From: Norana najaformis
Taxonomy: Eukaryota; Annelida; Clitellata; Crassiclitellata; Hormogastridae
Assembly (NCBI GenBank): GCA_964023275.1
Contig: OZ029923.1
Span: 7,546,445 to 7,610,444, forward strand
DNA length: 64,000 nucleotides
Reading direction: 5' to 3'
The position numbers and the translations under genes are program-made. How positions within the stretch are numbered: position 1 is the stretch's first letter; each line of letters opens with the position of its first letter. Under the pieces are notes generated by a model. That model saw nothing but the letters and a program-made list of their open reading frames with translations, did no database searches and had not been told where the DNA came from. Shown piece after piece: positions 44,859-57,545 of this stretch.

Positions 44859-46653
44859 ATGGCTTTAATCCAATTTAACGTTAGCGTTGGAGATAAGACT
44901 CGACCTATTCACATACAAACGGTGAGTTTCTGTGGATCTTAGTTTGTAGACCTACCAACATTTTGATATTTGGTGACTGTGAATCTTATTCTTCAGAAGA
45001 CATATTAAAATAGAAAAGTCTTGATAAGTAGCCAGCATAGGTGTAACTGAAAGAGAAAATAAATGACAGCCGAGCCTTCAACGTCGCCATATTTGTTTTT
45101 GGACGGAGGCCTAAAATGGCTGTAGATTCAGAAATTATTTTCTTAAAAATAATGAGTGTGCCTTTCACCACTGCTTTCAAGGTATTAGAAACACATGAAA
45201 AGGTGCAAGTCTTTGTGCTGATGGTTACATGCATCATTTCCCAAGATGCTCAGAAGCAAAACAATTACACTCGAACATCTATTTGACAAGGTCATCAGAT
45301 CTTGACCTTTTACTTCCCAAAAACAAGGAGGCAACTTTTTCCGAGTTCCTATAATATGCTTAGTTGCAACGCAAACGCAGTTATACCACGGTAAATGCCA
45401 CATTTCATTCAAACTTAGAACTCAGCATCATCTTAGCAAAACCTCTTAGAAATACGATACTTAATGCGGCTTCCAAAGTTAAAGTTATGAGATGTTCCAG
45501 GTAGCAGTAGTGATATACTGATACACAGTAGGTAGTCGTTACGACGAAGACAAATGCAGGAAATTTATAAACTATGCAAATTTGCATCAACCATATTTGA
45601 ATTACCTGAACTTTAACAGTTACTGATATTTAAATTAATGTTTCCTATTTTAGAGTGCTGGAGTCGACGAACTGTTCCGAAAAGTTAGTGTGGAATGTGC
45701 CAACGGTGTCAACCCAGAGGATATAAGACTCGTGTTTGGAGGTTGATATAACAATACTTTTCTTCACAATAAGTAATAGTAATCGTAATCGTAATCTCAC
45801 AAATTTGTAAAGCACTACTTTAAAGCTAAGAACATAGTACCAGCTTATTCACGAGCTTTGAATCAAGCCGGGGGGGGGGGGTCCGAAGATACCAAGTCCG
45901 ATGCCAGAGGACCAGAGCGAGGAGCTCTGGTGTATTGAAAGATTCAGGGTAAGATAAAGATAAAGGTAAGATAAGATAAAGACGGTGTATTGAAAGAATC
46001 AGAGTAAGATTGACAAGGTAAGACTTCAGTTTTGAATGGAATGCCTGAGAAAGTAATAGATAGACGGGCTTTAGACAGTTGATGGTGGGTGAACGACAGA
46101 TGAGCAGAGAAATGTAGAATTTGCGAAATTCAGGAGGAAGATCGTTCCAGAGTCGAACCTCTTAAGACATCACTCCACATCAAGAATTAGGCTTGTTAAC
46201 TCAAATTGCAGCATCCTAAACATTATGGTAGGGCTAGGACTAGAGTTAGGCCTAATTTTATGGTTAGCGTTAGGCTTTCAGTTAGAGTTAGGGTTAGGGT
46301 CAAGATTAGGTTCAGGCTAAGGGCAGTGCTTGAGCAAGATTACGTTATGGTTTGGGTAAGATTAGGGTTAAGATTGGGGCTAAGGCTAAGGTTAGGAATC
46401 GAACTACACCTGAGTTCATACACTCAGTCAGGACAATGGCCGTTAATGTTGGAGATAAGCTACTGCAGTTTCTCTAGACCATATTGGTGGCATTGATTTT
46501 ATAGATGTTCAGCTGGAATATAACAAGAACAAAAGCTTCAAAGACTACAGTTTGGTTCATCTGTCCACTCTGACGTTGCTTGTTAGACTTCATGGCGGCG
46601 GAAATTCCAATGGCCGGAACAGGAGCCAGCTCTATGAAAACCTCTATGTATGA
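44859..46653 (+). CDS. Stand-alone ubiquitin-like protein 4
   Basis: Three exons: 44859-44921, 45654-45741, 46505-46653 (TGA), 99 aa. Landmarks: MALIQFNVSVGDKTRPI hairpin, SAGVDELFRKVSVEC helix, DIRLVFGG, KSFKDYSLVHLST, LLVRLHGG. A 17-residue tail (GNSNGRNRSQLYENLYV) follows the diglycine. Intron places and phases match the other Ubl genes, and there is no RBR exon before the next gene. Lys48 and Lys63 positions are Asp and His. Intron 2 holds a dispersed repeat and TTAGGG-like copies. Of the four Ubl-only proteins this and number 2 have the most ubiquitin-like ends, which fits a processed modifier. The exon 2 donor is GTTGAT, weaker than its relatives. Confidence 0.87.
45776..45960 (+). repeat. 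ATCGTA-tailed dispersed repeat, copy 5
   Basis: Hexamer run AATCGTAATCGTAATC, then AGCTAAGAACATAGTACCAG and CTTATTCACGAGC. A poly-G run follows at about 45870. Lies in intron 2 of Ubl-only gene 4. Confidence 0.6.
46228..46405 (+). repeat. Degenerate TTAGGG-like interstitial repeat
   Basis: Many TTAGGG, TTAGGC and GGTTAGGGTTAGGG copies with substitutions, in intron 2 of Ubl-only gene 4, ending about 100 bases before its last exon. Too degenerate to be a recent telomere addition. Confidence 0.7.
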
Positions 46654-48409
46654 AGTCATTCCTAAATCCTAAATCTTGTTGACTGATCTCAAAGTGATTG
46701 AGATCGTAAGTATGAGTATAAATATGCACGAACTTCATTCACTCGTCAGCTTTCAACTCCCCACAACCGTACTCGGATGGTGCCAGTCCGTAGCCTGGAT
46801 AAAGGATGAGGAAGACGCTAATCATCTTCGCTATGACACAACGTCCTTGAACGGAAACTACAGCAACAAGCGTCTTGTCTCGAATTCATGCAAACGAACT
46901 TGTTATCTAGGTCAAATACTAATAGCCATTGTTTAATCATTTATCAAGGCTGACTTTTAGATATAATAGAATATTCTATGTTAGCTTCTATTATAGTTGA
47001 AACAATCAGTCTTTGTCATTGGACTAATTCTGCAATTCTTTCAAGTCATAACCTCTAGAAATCTTAGTGAATCAAATCTTATTTGGAATAAGTTATAAAG
47101 TGTTGTTTATGACTGTTAACATCTGAGATCCTGTATAAGCAGTATTTTGTGATTATTGAAATTCTATTGTGATAAGCAGCAAGCTTGATCATGTCTAAGG
47201 TAGGCTTAAAACCCAGGTGGACTGAACTGCATTTTACTAATGGAAATCCACTCATTAAATGGCGTTAACAATCTCTGATGTACTTGTATATTGTACGTAT
47301 GTACGTATGTATTTAGTATGTGTGTATGTATGTATTTGTGTATGAAAGTATGTATGTATGTATGTAGGTAGTCAGGTAGGTTCGCACGCACGTAGGTATA
47401 TAGCGAGATAGGCATGTAGGCATGTAGATACGTATGTAAAAATGTACAGATAGGGCACGATAGTCCCGTGGCCTCTGAGGTGCAAACTCGACGATAACAA
47501 CCCAACAAGAGGACGCCTTTTAATAGTAGACAGCTGACAAGCTCATCAGGTCATGCATGACCTTCTACTTCCAAATACCAAGAGACAACTCTCCGATTCC
47601 CAGATGAATTTGCCCCTGAGAAAATAATCCTTCTCAACTAACAACCTGGAGGAAACTTGCCTTCATCCTCAGCGCATAAAAAGCCCTGTCCGCTAAAAAG
47701 AAGAGCAGTAAAGTTAACTTCGAGAGGTAGCCACGGGTATGAAATGTTAGCTACTTCATTTTTTAGTCTAGGTACATGAGATTGGGTGACCAGTCTTCTC
47801 CTTCGCCTCCCGATCCTCACATTGACAGCGTACGGGCTTGAAACTTCAGTTGATATCACAAAATGAGTGCCCGAGACGGACTTTGTTCACATGCATTTAT
47901 TTGAAATTAGAAAAAATCAATATTATCTAACATCTAAGCATAGCTTAGGCAGCAGTTAAATTGGTTAAAGGGAAATTGTTTGCATTACTACCAATTAAGT
48001 TTTCACACTGTTACTAATTTAAGAACTTAATGGCTATAATTTTGCCTTGCTTTGTCTTGTGAACCACTGTGGGTATACTTAATAACCGCGCGATGTTTGT
48101 CTCGGGCAGTTCTTGGTCATATAAGCTTAACCTTTGTTACATGACTAGCAGTTATAAATAGCTATCGCTCTGTGCAAGATTAGGCTTGCTGTGAATTTAT
48201 GAGCAAGATATTTAACCATCGCAGTCTACGAAACGAAAGAGGAATCTGTGTTTCTAGTTTGCACTTTGTTTACAAGAACATGTCTCACTACAAGAATTGA
48301 TACTAAAGCTTATTTGCCCAATAACGAAATATCTGAACAGATATTTAGCTTCCGACAGTTCTTCCTATATTTCCCACTGAACATCGAAGAACCACAAAAT
48401 AAGAGCAAC
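46654..48409. other. Gap between Ubl-only gene 4 and macro-RBR gene E
   Basis: Holds an ATGT/GTAT microsatellite at about 47290-47440. A stretch near 47530-47600 resembles 45283-45345 (GACAAG, TCATCAG, TTACTTCCAAA words), so a further unnamed repeat is present. The region 47640-47880 is more GC-rich but shows no recognisable protein. An in-frame ATG at 48248 could extend gene E by 54 residues; no MacroD-like match supports it. Confidence 0.45.
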
Positions 48410-50620
48410 ATGTTGTTGCAGTTAGAAGGAATACCAACATGGACAGAATTGTACAACAGCGATAAAGAAGAGCTGGTCAAGTGTCTACTAACCAAAGGTC
48501 TGCTGAATTTTTCGACAATATTTGATTATAATGTACTATTAATGTGTAAACAAATATGGTCATGTTTATTAGGACTAGTGCAGCTTAACATGCTGCAGAA
48601 GTGACAACTCCAGCTCTGGGGTTCAATTCCCGCAAGAGAAGAAAGATGTTTAGAATTTTTTCTGCTCAACTTGTGCCCCTATCGAACTCAGCTAAAACGA
48701 GAACACTGACCGTACACTGTCATATGCCGAGGCTAAGAAAAATGAAGCCGCTAACACTTCCTGCCCATGGCTGCTTCTCGTGGTTATGTTAATGGGCTTA
48801 AAAGGAGTTTAAATGTCACTGTTCAGACTTTAGTTCCATGGAATGTTTATAAACTTAGGTCTAATGTCTAATTGAATAATGTGCTAGATGCTCATGGTCG
48901 AGTTTTCGATTGGAATCAGTGGGAGAATGGGAAATAGGTGCTAAATGAAAGAGGAAGTACATATGAAACAAAGATAGGAAGTTTTCCAATTCCTTTATAT
49001 ATCTCACCCAACTAGTATATTGCGTTACATTTATTTTCTGAGATAGGTGATTAATTAGAGCTATTAAGATTCTGCATATATTTGCAAATTTGATGACAGA
49101 GAAGTTTTAGTTAGTGTGCCTTATATTCAATTCTAATCAAATTTTAGGATCGCTATGAAATCATTTCTGACAATACAGCAGACCAATCGCTTAACCCAGT
49201 CTCGAAAGGCAGCCAATAATATAAATTGTTAAGGGTTTCATTTTCTGAACGTCTATATGGTTACTTTGAACCTATTCATCAATTTACTATGAGGATAATA
49301 GCATTGGAGAATATTTAATTAAAATTAAATACTCACAGTTTACGTACTTATTATCATTAACTTTACGCAAGTGATTGTGCTAATTTTTAATGCAGTGTAG
49401 GCGATACTGAGTCAGTAAAACAATTCACGAGTTTACCGTATGTCCAGGTGATACGTGTAGGCAAGAAATTGAAAGTGAATTTGAGATAGATCCGGAGATC
49501 AACAGCAAAATTTCACTTTTTGAGGGCGATATTACCTGTCTTCAAGTAGATGGAATCGTCAGTCCAAATAATAACTATCTGGAAGCTACTGGAGGAGGTT
49601 TGTTTTTTCTATCTGATTTGTTACCTATCGTAATCCTAAATCGTAATAATAAACTCGAGATCTCTACAGCGCCCTTAGAAAACAGTGTCGTGAGAATCAG
49701 GCGCTCAGTCAAAATAACAAGTGACTTAGAAAGTTCTTGCTAAAATAACCAGCATACAAAGTCGGCGCATAAACATATGATTTTAGAATAGCTAATTATT
49801 ACTCGCGACATAAAGATGAAATTTTCTATCATGTACATTGCATTATTCACAAAATGTCTATATTATATGAATGCAGTGTGGAGTCAGACTTTAAATCGTC
49901 ATAGGCCTACATCTCCCTATTTTTGGAAAATAGTGTCTATTATCGAGACAAACCTCATTATTTGACTTTTGAACTTTTTTCTTGTAGAATTGACCCAGGA
50001 GAACATGACATTACTCGCATAATGCGAATATTGCTATTTTAACAGCGTAAATGACAAAGTAATTTGGTCATCCAATTTGGAGTGACTAATTAGTTACAAA
50101 GTGTTAAAAATGTACCTTACCGCGTCTGACACATGATTAAAACCACCTAACACATATGCATACATGCACAGAAACACGCACACAAGCAAAATTACATACA
50201 CGCATGCATACGTTCATACATGCATACACACATGCACGCATACATGCATATATACATACACACATAATGGATGCATGCACATACTTACATGAAAATATTT
50301 TAACATTTCGTTGGTTTTGGGTTGTTTAACTTTCAGTTAGTCTTAAGATTCAAACTGTTGCCGGTCCAGAGTTTGAGAACGAAACAAGGAAGTTGAATGG
50401 GTGTCAAACAGGAGAAGCCAAGACAACTTTGGGTAAGCAGAGGCACATGCAAGTTACATTGTTTAGGCCATAAGGCACGGTTTTCACTTCTTCACTGGAG
50501 GAGAATTTAATTGATTGCATTCGATTATATTAGAATTTACTAGAATAAAAGTGAATTTCATTGCACCTCAGATTCATATAATTTCTCTTTGACTGTGTGC
50601 ATCATCAATTTTCATAATGA

Positions 50621-50663
<43 letters not shown>

Positions 50664-53600
50664 AAAATAATAGAATGTATTAGAATGAAATAGTATTGTT
50701 TTGTGTTGTTTGTACTGTATTATAATATATTGAATAGACTATAATTTACCAAAATATTATAGAAATGATTCATTGAAACAGACCGAGAAAAGACCTAATT
50801 CATGTAACTAAATATCTAAATTTAACAAAAATTATATAAACTAAAGTAAAATAGAATTAAACAAATTAAATCATTTTGGATCAGGTCATATTGCATTAGA
50901 GATCATTTCTGGCAATATTCTTATTTACTGATCGGCCATTTATGCTTTCAGGTTTCAAATTGCCAGCCAAATGTGAGTGTGACTTTCAAATGAATAAAGT
51001 ATTCCTATGATTTGAAATTTATTAATAAGCTACACATGCCAAGTCTCAAGGAACTTGGTATCTACTTTAATTTATAGCTTACAAAATTTCTAAAGATTCG
51101 GGATCATTAGACAACCTATTCGAATATAATTTTTTTTCTGCAGCCGTTTCAGGCTTCATTGTGTAAAATCATTCATTTTATGAATTGCTCTAGCTGTTCT
51201 TTCAGTATCTTCCATTGTTATCTGCAAAACTACTCAATTAGTGTATAAGTGTGCTACCTTTATCTTTTACCTTAGACGTCGTACACACAGTTGGTCCACA
51301 GGAAGTGGAGCCAACACTTTTGGAGAGTTGTTACAGAAGTTGCTTGGAAGAGATGAATAAGTGTCCAATGAAATCTCTGGTAAAGTTACCTTCTTCTATA
51401 TGATTTATTCTTTTCAATAGAAGATCATAGACCATCAGTTTATAAATGACCATGGATGTTATGATTACGGCGCTATAGAAGTCAAAGGATTTGAGTAGAT
51501 TAGATTAGAGACATTTGGAAACATTTTCTATTACCTGGAGCCCAAAAACGCTCTGTTCGGGCATCTCTCCCTCATTCTCTCTTTTCTTCGTTGGCATTCT
51601 ATGTGAAACGTCAAGAATGCAACCTTTGAACCTACTTAAATATTACTATTCTTATAGCATTTCTTTGCCATTTTCATTTACTGGATTTAATATTAGTTTA
51701 TGAGTTCTGTTTTAGGACGTAATTTTGTTTCTAATTTAGCTGGCAGTAAGACCCGTTTGACCCCGTTTTAGGCTATTTATCGTAGACTTATTTTATATTA
51801 TTTTCATTAACTGAATTGTTTAATTAATTAAGTCATATTTTAATATATTTTACTCTTTTCGATATTTTATTTGTCAAAATAGATGGCTGCAAATTTGGCA
51901 CCAAAATGTATCGGAGTTTAAGTAATTTTGAACTTCTTATTTGCAGGCATTCACCTGCATTGCTACAGGTTCATATGGTTAGTAACTTTATACAGCCAAA
52001 TGTATTACCCAACCCATAATATTTTCCAATTAAGGTCGGGAGAAAGTGCAAAGTTTACGAATAAGTTTAGACTTACGACTCTTTTGTACGTAGACTACAG
52101 TTTTAGTTGGCCATGATTAACCTGGAAAAATTCGTTCTTTCTCTTGAAACGATTTGGATTTACACGAATTCGCTTTAAACATAGTAATTTTCACCCCAAT
52201 TGAAGAATATCACGAAGAGATATAATTAAAAAGCAATACTCGATGATAAACTGCTTAATAAACACCGCCGCTGTGAATTAATTGTGGAAAACGTTGAAGA
52301 TACTATGACAAATTCACACAAGTTACTTAACAAAAGATCATTGGAAAGCTATATACTTTGTCGAGAATATTGATACAGGTGTCTTGCCTACATATGAATG
52401 GTTTTAGTCTTACTTGATGTCCCCTAATTCTAATTTGTTCCTTAAAGACAACTTTGCCAAATCTACTCTTGTGCTTTTTTATATTTCTAACAGGATACCC
52501 AAAAGACAAAGCCGTTCTAGTGGCGCTGAAAACCGTTCGTGTATGGTTGGAAGAACTAAAATACCAACAACAGGTAAGTTTTTTATAGTTATTTTAGGCT
52601 TGCAACTTTGTGCGTATAATCTAGCTGAACAGTTTAATGTTGAGCAACTTATGCAATGTCGAAATAGTGTAGATTAAGGCTTAGACATGTGTCAAGATGT
52701 TATAAACACTCCGAACTGTTTGGTAATTGGTATCAGGCTCGGATTACCAAACGGGCAATTGATGATACCTTTAAACTTTTAAGTGTATATTCATTTTTTC
52801 TCATTTTTATAGCCGCTCTATCTAATTTCCATTATCAGGATGCATTGCCTTCTTGTTGATGGTTTCTATACAGTGATCGTTTCGGGAGAATCGATCTTTT
52901 AAGCCAAATTATAACTAATTCGTTTAAATTAAACACGAGGTCACATTACTCTGTAATTGTATGCAAAACAAGTTCTGTAACTTTAATTAGCCGCTTATTT
53001 CAGCTGGATAAGATTGATCGGATCATATTCTGTCTGTTTACACCGGGCGACTTGTCTCTGTATAGAACCTGGATGCAAGTTTTCTATCCATGTCCGGAAA
53101 TACCTCACAGTAAGTCGTTGTATCGCATACATAAAGAACATTAGTAACATACATGCTGTCATGGAGTTCACGGTAAATGAATATATCAGACTGTTTGTCA
53201 TTAAGGATGCAAAATCTTTCACATTTCGCTCCTGCTCGTGTGTATTTTCCTTAGTGGCAATCACAAATTGCAGAATACAGCAATCATATAATTCTGAATT
53301 TTTTATTCTTTACAGAAGTTTACTTTAAGAAGATTTTGAACTGTAATAAAGGAACTGAACATTAATGTAAGCTGCTTAAATTGTTGCTTAAAATATTGAA
53401 TAGAGAACTTCTTCCGTTGCGTGGATACATCAAAACAACCAGAACAGAACCAGATATGCTTGGTTTAGATGAAAGTCCTGTCCGAGCTAAGATGCCCTGC
53501 GGTCACGTAATCGGTATGTCTTCAGTTTCTACAAAACTTCAGACTTTGGCTCAGAAAGTACTCTCAAAATAACATTGTAAAATTATGCCTTTTAAAAATA

Positions 53601-54892
53601 ACTATATGCCCATTACACTCTTATTCGAAGTTCTTTATTACAACAGTTTGGCCTTGAATCTTGTCACTTTCGCAAGGGTATTATTATTATTATTACTACT
53701 ACTACTACTACCACTACCACCACTACTACTACCACTACTACCACTACTATTATTACTACTAATATTATGCCTATAACTAATTCTGCATTTATTAAGCTCC
53801 ATTATCTATTTACTAAGCATCAAACAATGGCGCTGAGCAACTGTGAGTGAAGGACTTACTCAGTAGCAGTCCCTGGGAGGTCCGAAACCGTACTCATTGC
53901 TTTACAAGTGCAATCGGCTACTAAGCTCCAGTCAATTTCACTCGAGAGAGTAATCTCTTAAGCTCCACATCCACGGCCATTATGCAACCAGATATTCTGT
54001 TAAACAGCTGCAAATTTAACAAACACAAAGGCAAACAGACACTAGACTCTACATTTTATATCAAAGTTAGTGGAGCCGAATAAGACGACAGTAGAAATAG
54101 CTTGTTTTAAGCACCGCACGACCCCTGTAAACCAATATTTCTCGCTGGATTTTGTACTCACTTCCTGTTTAATCTCACTATCAATGATATGAAATTTAAG
54201 AATGACAATGTTCGTTCATTTTCACAGTGGTTCTTGTTTCAGGACCAACGTCAATGACAGACTACTGTAGAGATCTACTCAAAAACGGTCGATACAAGTT
54301 CTACTGTCCTTCTAATGGACCCCCATCGTGTAACCGTGAGTGGGAATATTTCCTCGTTCGTCATGTCGCTCGTCTAACCGAGCAAGAAATGCACGAGTTT
54401 GAGAGAAATATATCTGAAAATTATCTGAAGAAGGCCAGTGGAATGCAGAGGTGTCCTGGTTGCCAGACCTGGTGCTTTCGTGCTCCGGGCACCGGCAGTT
54501 GTGTCCGATGTCCAATGTGCACCACACCCAGCGGCAATCATTTCGATTTTTGTTGGTGGTGCCTGAAAACCTGGAGAGCTGCCAGCGCCAATCAACCATG
54601 TGGTAACACAGGCTGCGATGGAAGAGATTTAAGGCTCAAAACCCTGGAAACTTGTCCTACGAAGAAGATAAACTACTGTCAAGACTGTCCAAGCATTCGC
54701 GGATGTCCAAAATGCGGCATACTTATTGAGCATAAGGACAAATGCGGACACATGGACTGCACCAATTGCGGCAACTATGGATTCTGTTTCATCTGCCTAA
54801 AGGAAAAGAAGAATGGGAAATGGCAATGCTCGCCTTGGGAAGGAACATGCAACCGTGCTCCACGCCAAACTACTCTTCCTGGAACTCAGTAA
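48410..54892 (+). CDS. Macro-RBR fusion ligase E
   Basis: Exons: 48410-48497, 49448-49597, 50337-50432, 50952-50972, 51276-51379, 51947-51977, 52494-52573, 53004-53109, 53406-53513, 54243-54892 (TAA), about 477 aa. The start at MLLQLEGIPTWTELY is chosen because IPTW begins the MacroD-like lead-in. Macro signatures: GDIT, VDGIV, NNN, GGG, GFKLPAK, VVHTVGP, ATGSYGYP. This is the copy closest to canonical MacroD: the Asn is kept, but the catalytic Asp position is Ser. The RBR exon has RING1 half, IBR (CPGC to FCWWC), RING2 with KCGHMDC and FCFIC, and ends APRQTTLPGTQ. Two weak splice sites: donor GTCTGC after exon 1 and acceptor GAG at 53406, chosen because only it restores phase 1. A strong acceptor at 53315 leads to an early stop, so a macro-only form is possible. 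Confidence 0.88.
48571..48645 (+). mobile_element. tRNA-like SINE head in intron 1 of gene E
   Basis: B box GGGGTTCAATTCCCGC preceded by a tRNA-like left half and followed by AGAAAGATGTTTAGAATTTT, resembling the sequence after the SINE head at 38458-38530. Confidence 0.5.
49626..49720 (+). repeat. ATCGTA-tailed dispersed repeat, copy 6
   Basis: AACTCGAGATCTCTACAGCGC after an ATCGTAA run, ending near GGCGCTCAGTCAAAATAAC, in intron 2 of macro-RBR gene E. Confidence 0.6.
50621..50662. repeat. (ATT)n microsatellite
   Basis: Pure ATT run in intron 3 of macro-RBR gene E. A CATA/CACA-type tract lies upstream at about 50150-50290. Confidence 0.95.
51440..51510 (+). mobile_element. LINE/SINE 3' tail in intron of gene E
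   Basis: GATTACGGCGCTATAGAAGT followed by TTAGATTAGAG, the tail shared with the LINE at 38755-39600. Confidence 0.5.
53316..53365 (+). other. Possible alternative terminal exon of gene E
   Basis: TTTTTTATTCTTTACAG is a far better acceptor than the one used in the RBR-containing model. Joined to exon 8 it adds 16 residues and ends at TAA (53363-53365); AATAAA lies inside at 53345-53350. It would make a macro-only protein. Confidence 0.4.
53680..53768. repeat. (ATT/ACT/ACC)n trinucleotide microsatellite
   Basis: Triplet repeats in the last intron of macro-RBR gene E. Confidence 0.95.
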
Positions 54893-57000
54893 AGTCAAAG
54901 GCATGAGCGTTTTCACAGCTACGTGTATTGGGCTCACATAGTGACCAAAGATGACCATCAATTTCGACCAGTGACGTAAAGCACACAAGTGACTGAGTCG
55001 TTCGTTCTTTGCAAATGAAATCATTACTATGCAGCTCGATGAACTCACTAAGCGCTTTTCAGTCTGTCTTGCTCATTTGCTAAGCGTTTCACGAATCCGT
55101 ATGCGTTACATGATTATGTAATCTCGACTTCTAAGCCTCGGCCCTTTGTCGCATGGCGTTGGACTCGCATTTGGACGCCTATTAGAAAGGAATTTTCTTA
55201 CGTTTTATAACTGTTAGCAAAACGAACTGTGTTAATAGTTAAGTTAAAACATCATAACTGACAGGAAAAAATTCTCTGTGTTAAATTTGTAAAACCTGTG
55301 AAATCTGAACTCGGAGTCTCTACTGCTATATTATGCGACTTTTATTGACAATATTTACAAAGGTTTAGGCGAATGTTTTAGCAGTCTGTGCTCTTAACAG
55401 TGTGTTTACAGCACTGTTGTGACATTTTGGTTTCTTCCTTTGGCTTTCGGGCGTATTAAAGTGCTTATAAAAGTCTGCCTCTGTATCAGAAAGCCGAAAG
55501 GGATAATTAGCTTAGTGTGAGTGGATATTTAGAAAATAATAGCGAGTCATTTGAGACGAATATATTATTTATCCAGATACACAATATGAAAAGAAATCTT
55601 TAGAATTAGTCAAAAGGGCACGGGTAAGACAGCTTAATTTCCTACTAGGTTGTCATGTACCTCGTTACTCAGTCATCCAACGATTTCATCTCCTCTGTTC
55701 TTCAGAGGTTAATTCACAGCAGAGTGTCACAAGCTGCAGCAGCAGCAGTAGAAGTAGTTGTAGTAAGAGTAGTAGAAGTAGTAGGAATCGTAGTAGCAGT
55801 ATTATTATCGCGTGTTTAATGACGTCTTGTGTCTGGCGTTGATGTTGACCTCGCTTCGTATTAGAGGTGACCTAGAAACCCCGCAGCCAACTGGCTGAGA
55901 TTGGTCGAGCGATCCATGTTGTCGTCATGCGATAGCCGTCGGTCATTCACAAGAGACTTCTGATGGCGTCTGGACAAAGAGCGCGTCGCTCCATCTGGCG
56001 CAAAACTGGCAGTCACAAAGCTTCCGGTTGACAGTTCTACTTATGCGCATCACGAATGAGCGCTCTTTCTTGTTCTCTGCCCGTCTGTCTACATGTCTGG
56101 GTCGTTCTCTATATATTATTGTCTTTGTCTATGTGTCTGTGTTTCTATTCTTTGAGTCCATCTAATGAACAATTTTAGTTAAAGCTGAATTGCCTAATGA
56201 CAGAGCACGGATGGGGGGTCCGTGTATCCGTCTCTCTGTATCTCTCTCCCCATCTTATTTCTGTCTCTCTGTCTCTGTTTCTCTCTGACAAACACCGACC
56301 GACTTTCGAGCCATTAGCCGCTGGCAGACAAGACCTGGCGTAGCCAAACGCGTGCGATGAATGAAAATTCTTGGCAGGTCGACGTATGCACAAAAACACG
56401 AATCGAGGCCGTGATGTGACGTTACTAGATCGGCAGAAGAATAAGGCTAGGGGTTTCTATTATGCACACTGGTCCTGATTCTGCTTTCCGGAAGGGACAT
56501 CAGCAGTCGATGTTTATTATACGCTAGTGGCGGAGTCGGAAATATCGCTTAAACAATAGCTGATTGGCATTTAGAGGCCGATGAATGTATCCAACAAACA
56601 TTGATAGACTACGTCATTGATCTCAATATTATCAACAGTCTTTGACTGTTCATATTGAAACTAGGACCTAACTGATCCACAGTTGTTATGTGTGTTATGT
56701 GTAAAGGCATTTATTATTGCGCGTTTTAAGCACGTAACAAGCTGCTTGTTATTCGCCGCGTAAAATGTTTCATGCCCTGGATATGGGTGATTCTGTTATC
56801 CGGACGCATATTGCCAATCGACACAGTAAAAGGTTCGTAGAATGAAGGTTCGTGTGCTTTATCTCAAAGCGCCATGAGAGCCATATGTCTAGCTTCTGTG
56901 TCCACTGGTGGGGCGTTCCCTTGCAGCACATCTCGAACTAACGCAGGACATAATGTAACGTAAAGTATCACATATCCTACAAGTGAGACGTAGAGGAGGC
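54893..57000. other. Gap downstream of gene E
   Basis: Contains an AGC/AGT triplet array at 55735-55800 and C/T-rich stretches near 56060-56290. No macro, Ubl or RBR exon was recognised, and no clear RNA gene. Confidence 0.45.
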
Positions 57001-57245
57001 GCTCATTTTCATTTTCTTTAGGCCATTAAGCCGGTAATGAACGAATTCCAAGGTCCTGTACAGTGGGCCTGTACAACTAAGAACTTGGCATTTACTTCCC
57101 AGCTTAAGCCGGTACTAAAATACTGCTTGGTGACAGAGACACGTGTACGCAAATGACTTGCCCAGGGTCGTTACACGGATTCGAACCCGAAATCGAATGA
57201 TCATTGATCAAACGCGTTACCGATAGAAGCGAGACCACCGTGCCA
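57000..57245 (-). mobile_element. tRNA-derived SINE upstream of RBR relic
   Basis: On the minus strand: GGTGGTCTCGC and GGTAACGCGTTTGATC in the left half, GGGTTCGAATCCG as B box, then CCCTGGGCAAGTCATTTGCG and a body ending in GAAAATGAAAATGAGCGCC. The phrase after the B box resembles the conserved start of several animal SINE bodies. Confidence 0.65.
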
Positions 57246-57545
57246 TGCATTAAATTACAACCTTTGTAGAAAAGCAGAACAATGTAGTTTTATAGAAGTA
57301 TGTTATGCAAACTGTCATAAAGTAAAACTGCATGACAACAAGAGCCTCGTAAAACAGTACGCTAAAAGCAGTTTAGCGCGTTGCATTCATGGCACGTTTT
57401 GCAGATGGCTGCCTGATATTAGTAGGCTAGTGTTTTGTGATGCTATTTATTAAAACAAAATCTAGGAAACATCAAACCAGAGGGCCAACATAAATAGAAT
57501 TGTTCCTCCAATCCAGTCCGGAAACCTAAACTTTTGACTACCTTC

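Noticed and set aside
47638-47859. 73-codon minus-strand open frame in the GC-richer gap
   Set aside because: No similarity recognised, no splice partners, and a nearby repeat suggests non-genic sequence.
48248-48409. Upstream ATG extending gene E by 54 residues
   Set aside because: The extension has no similarity to the leaders of genes B and F or to MacroD; the ATG at 48410 directly precedes the conserved lead-in. Not excluded.
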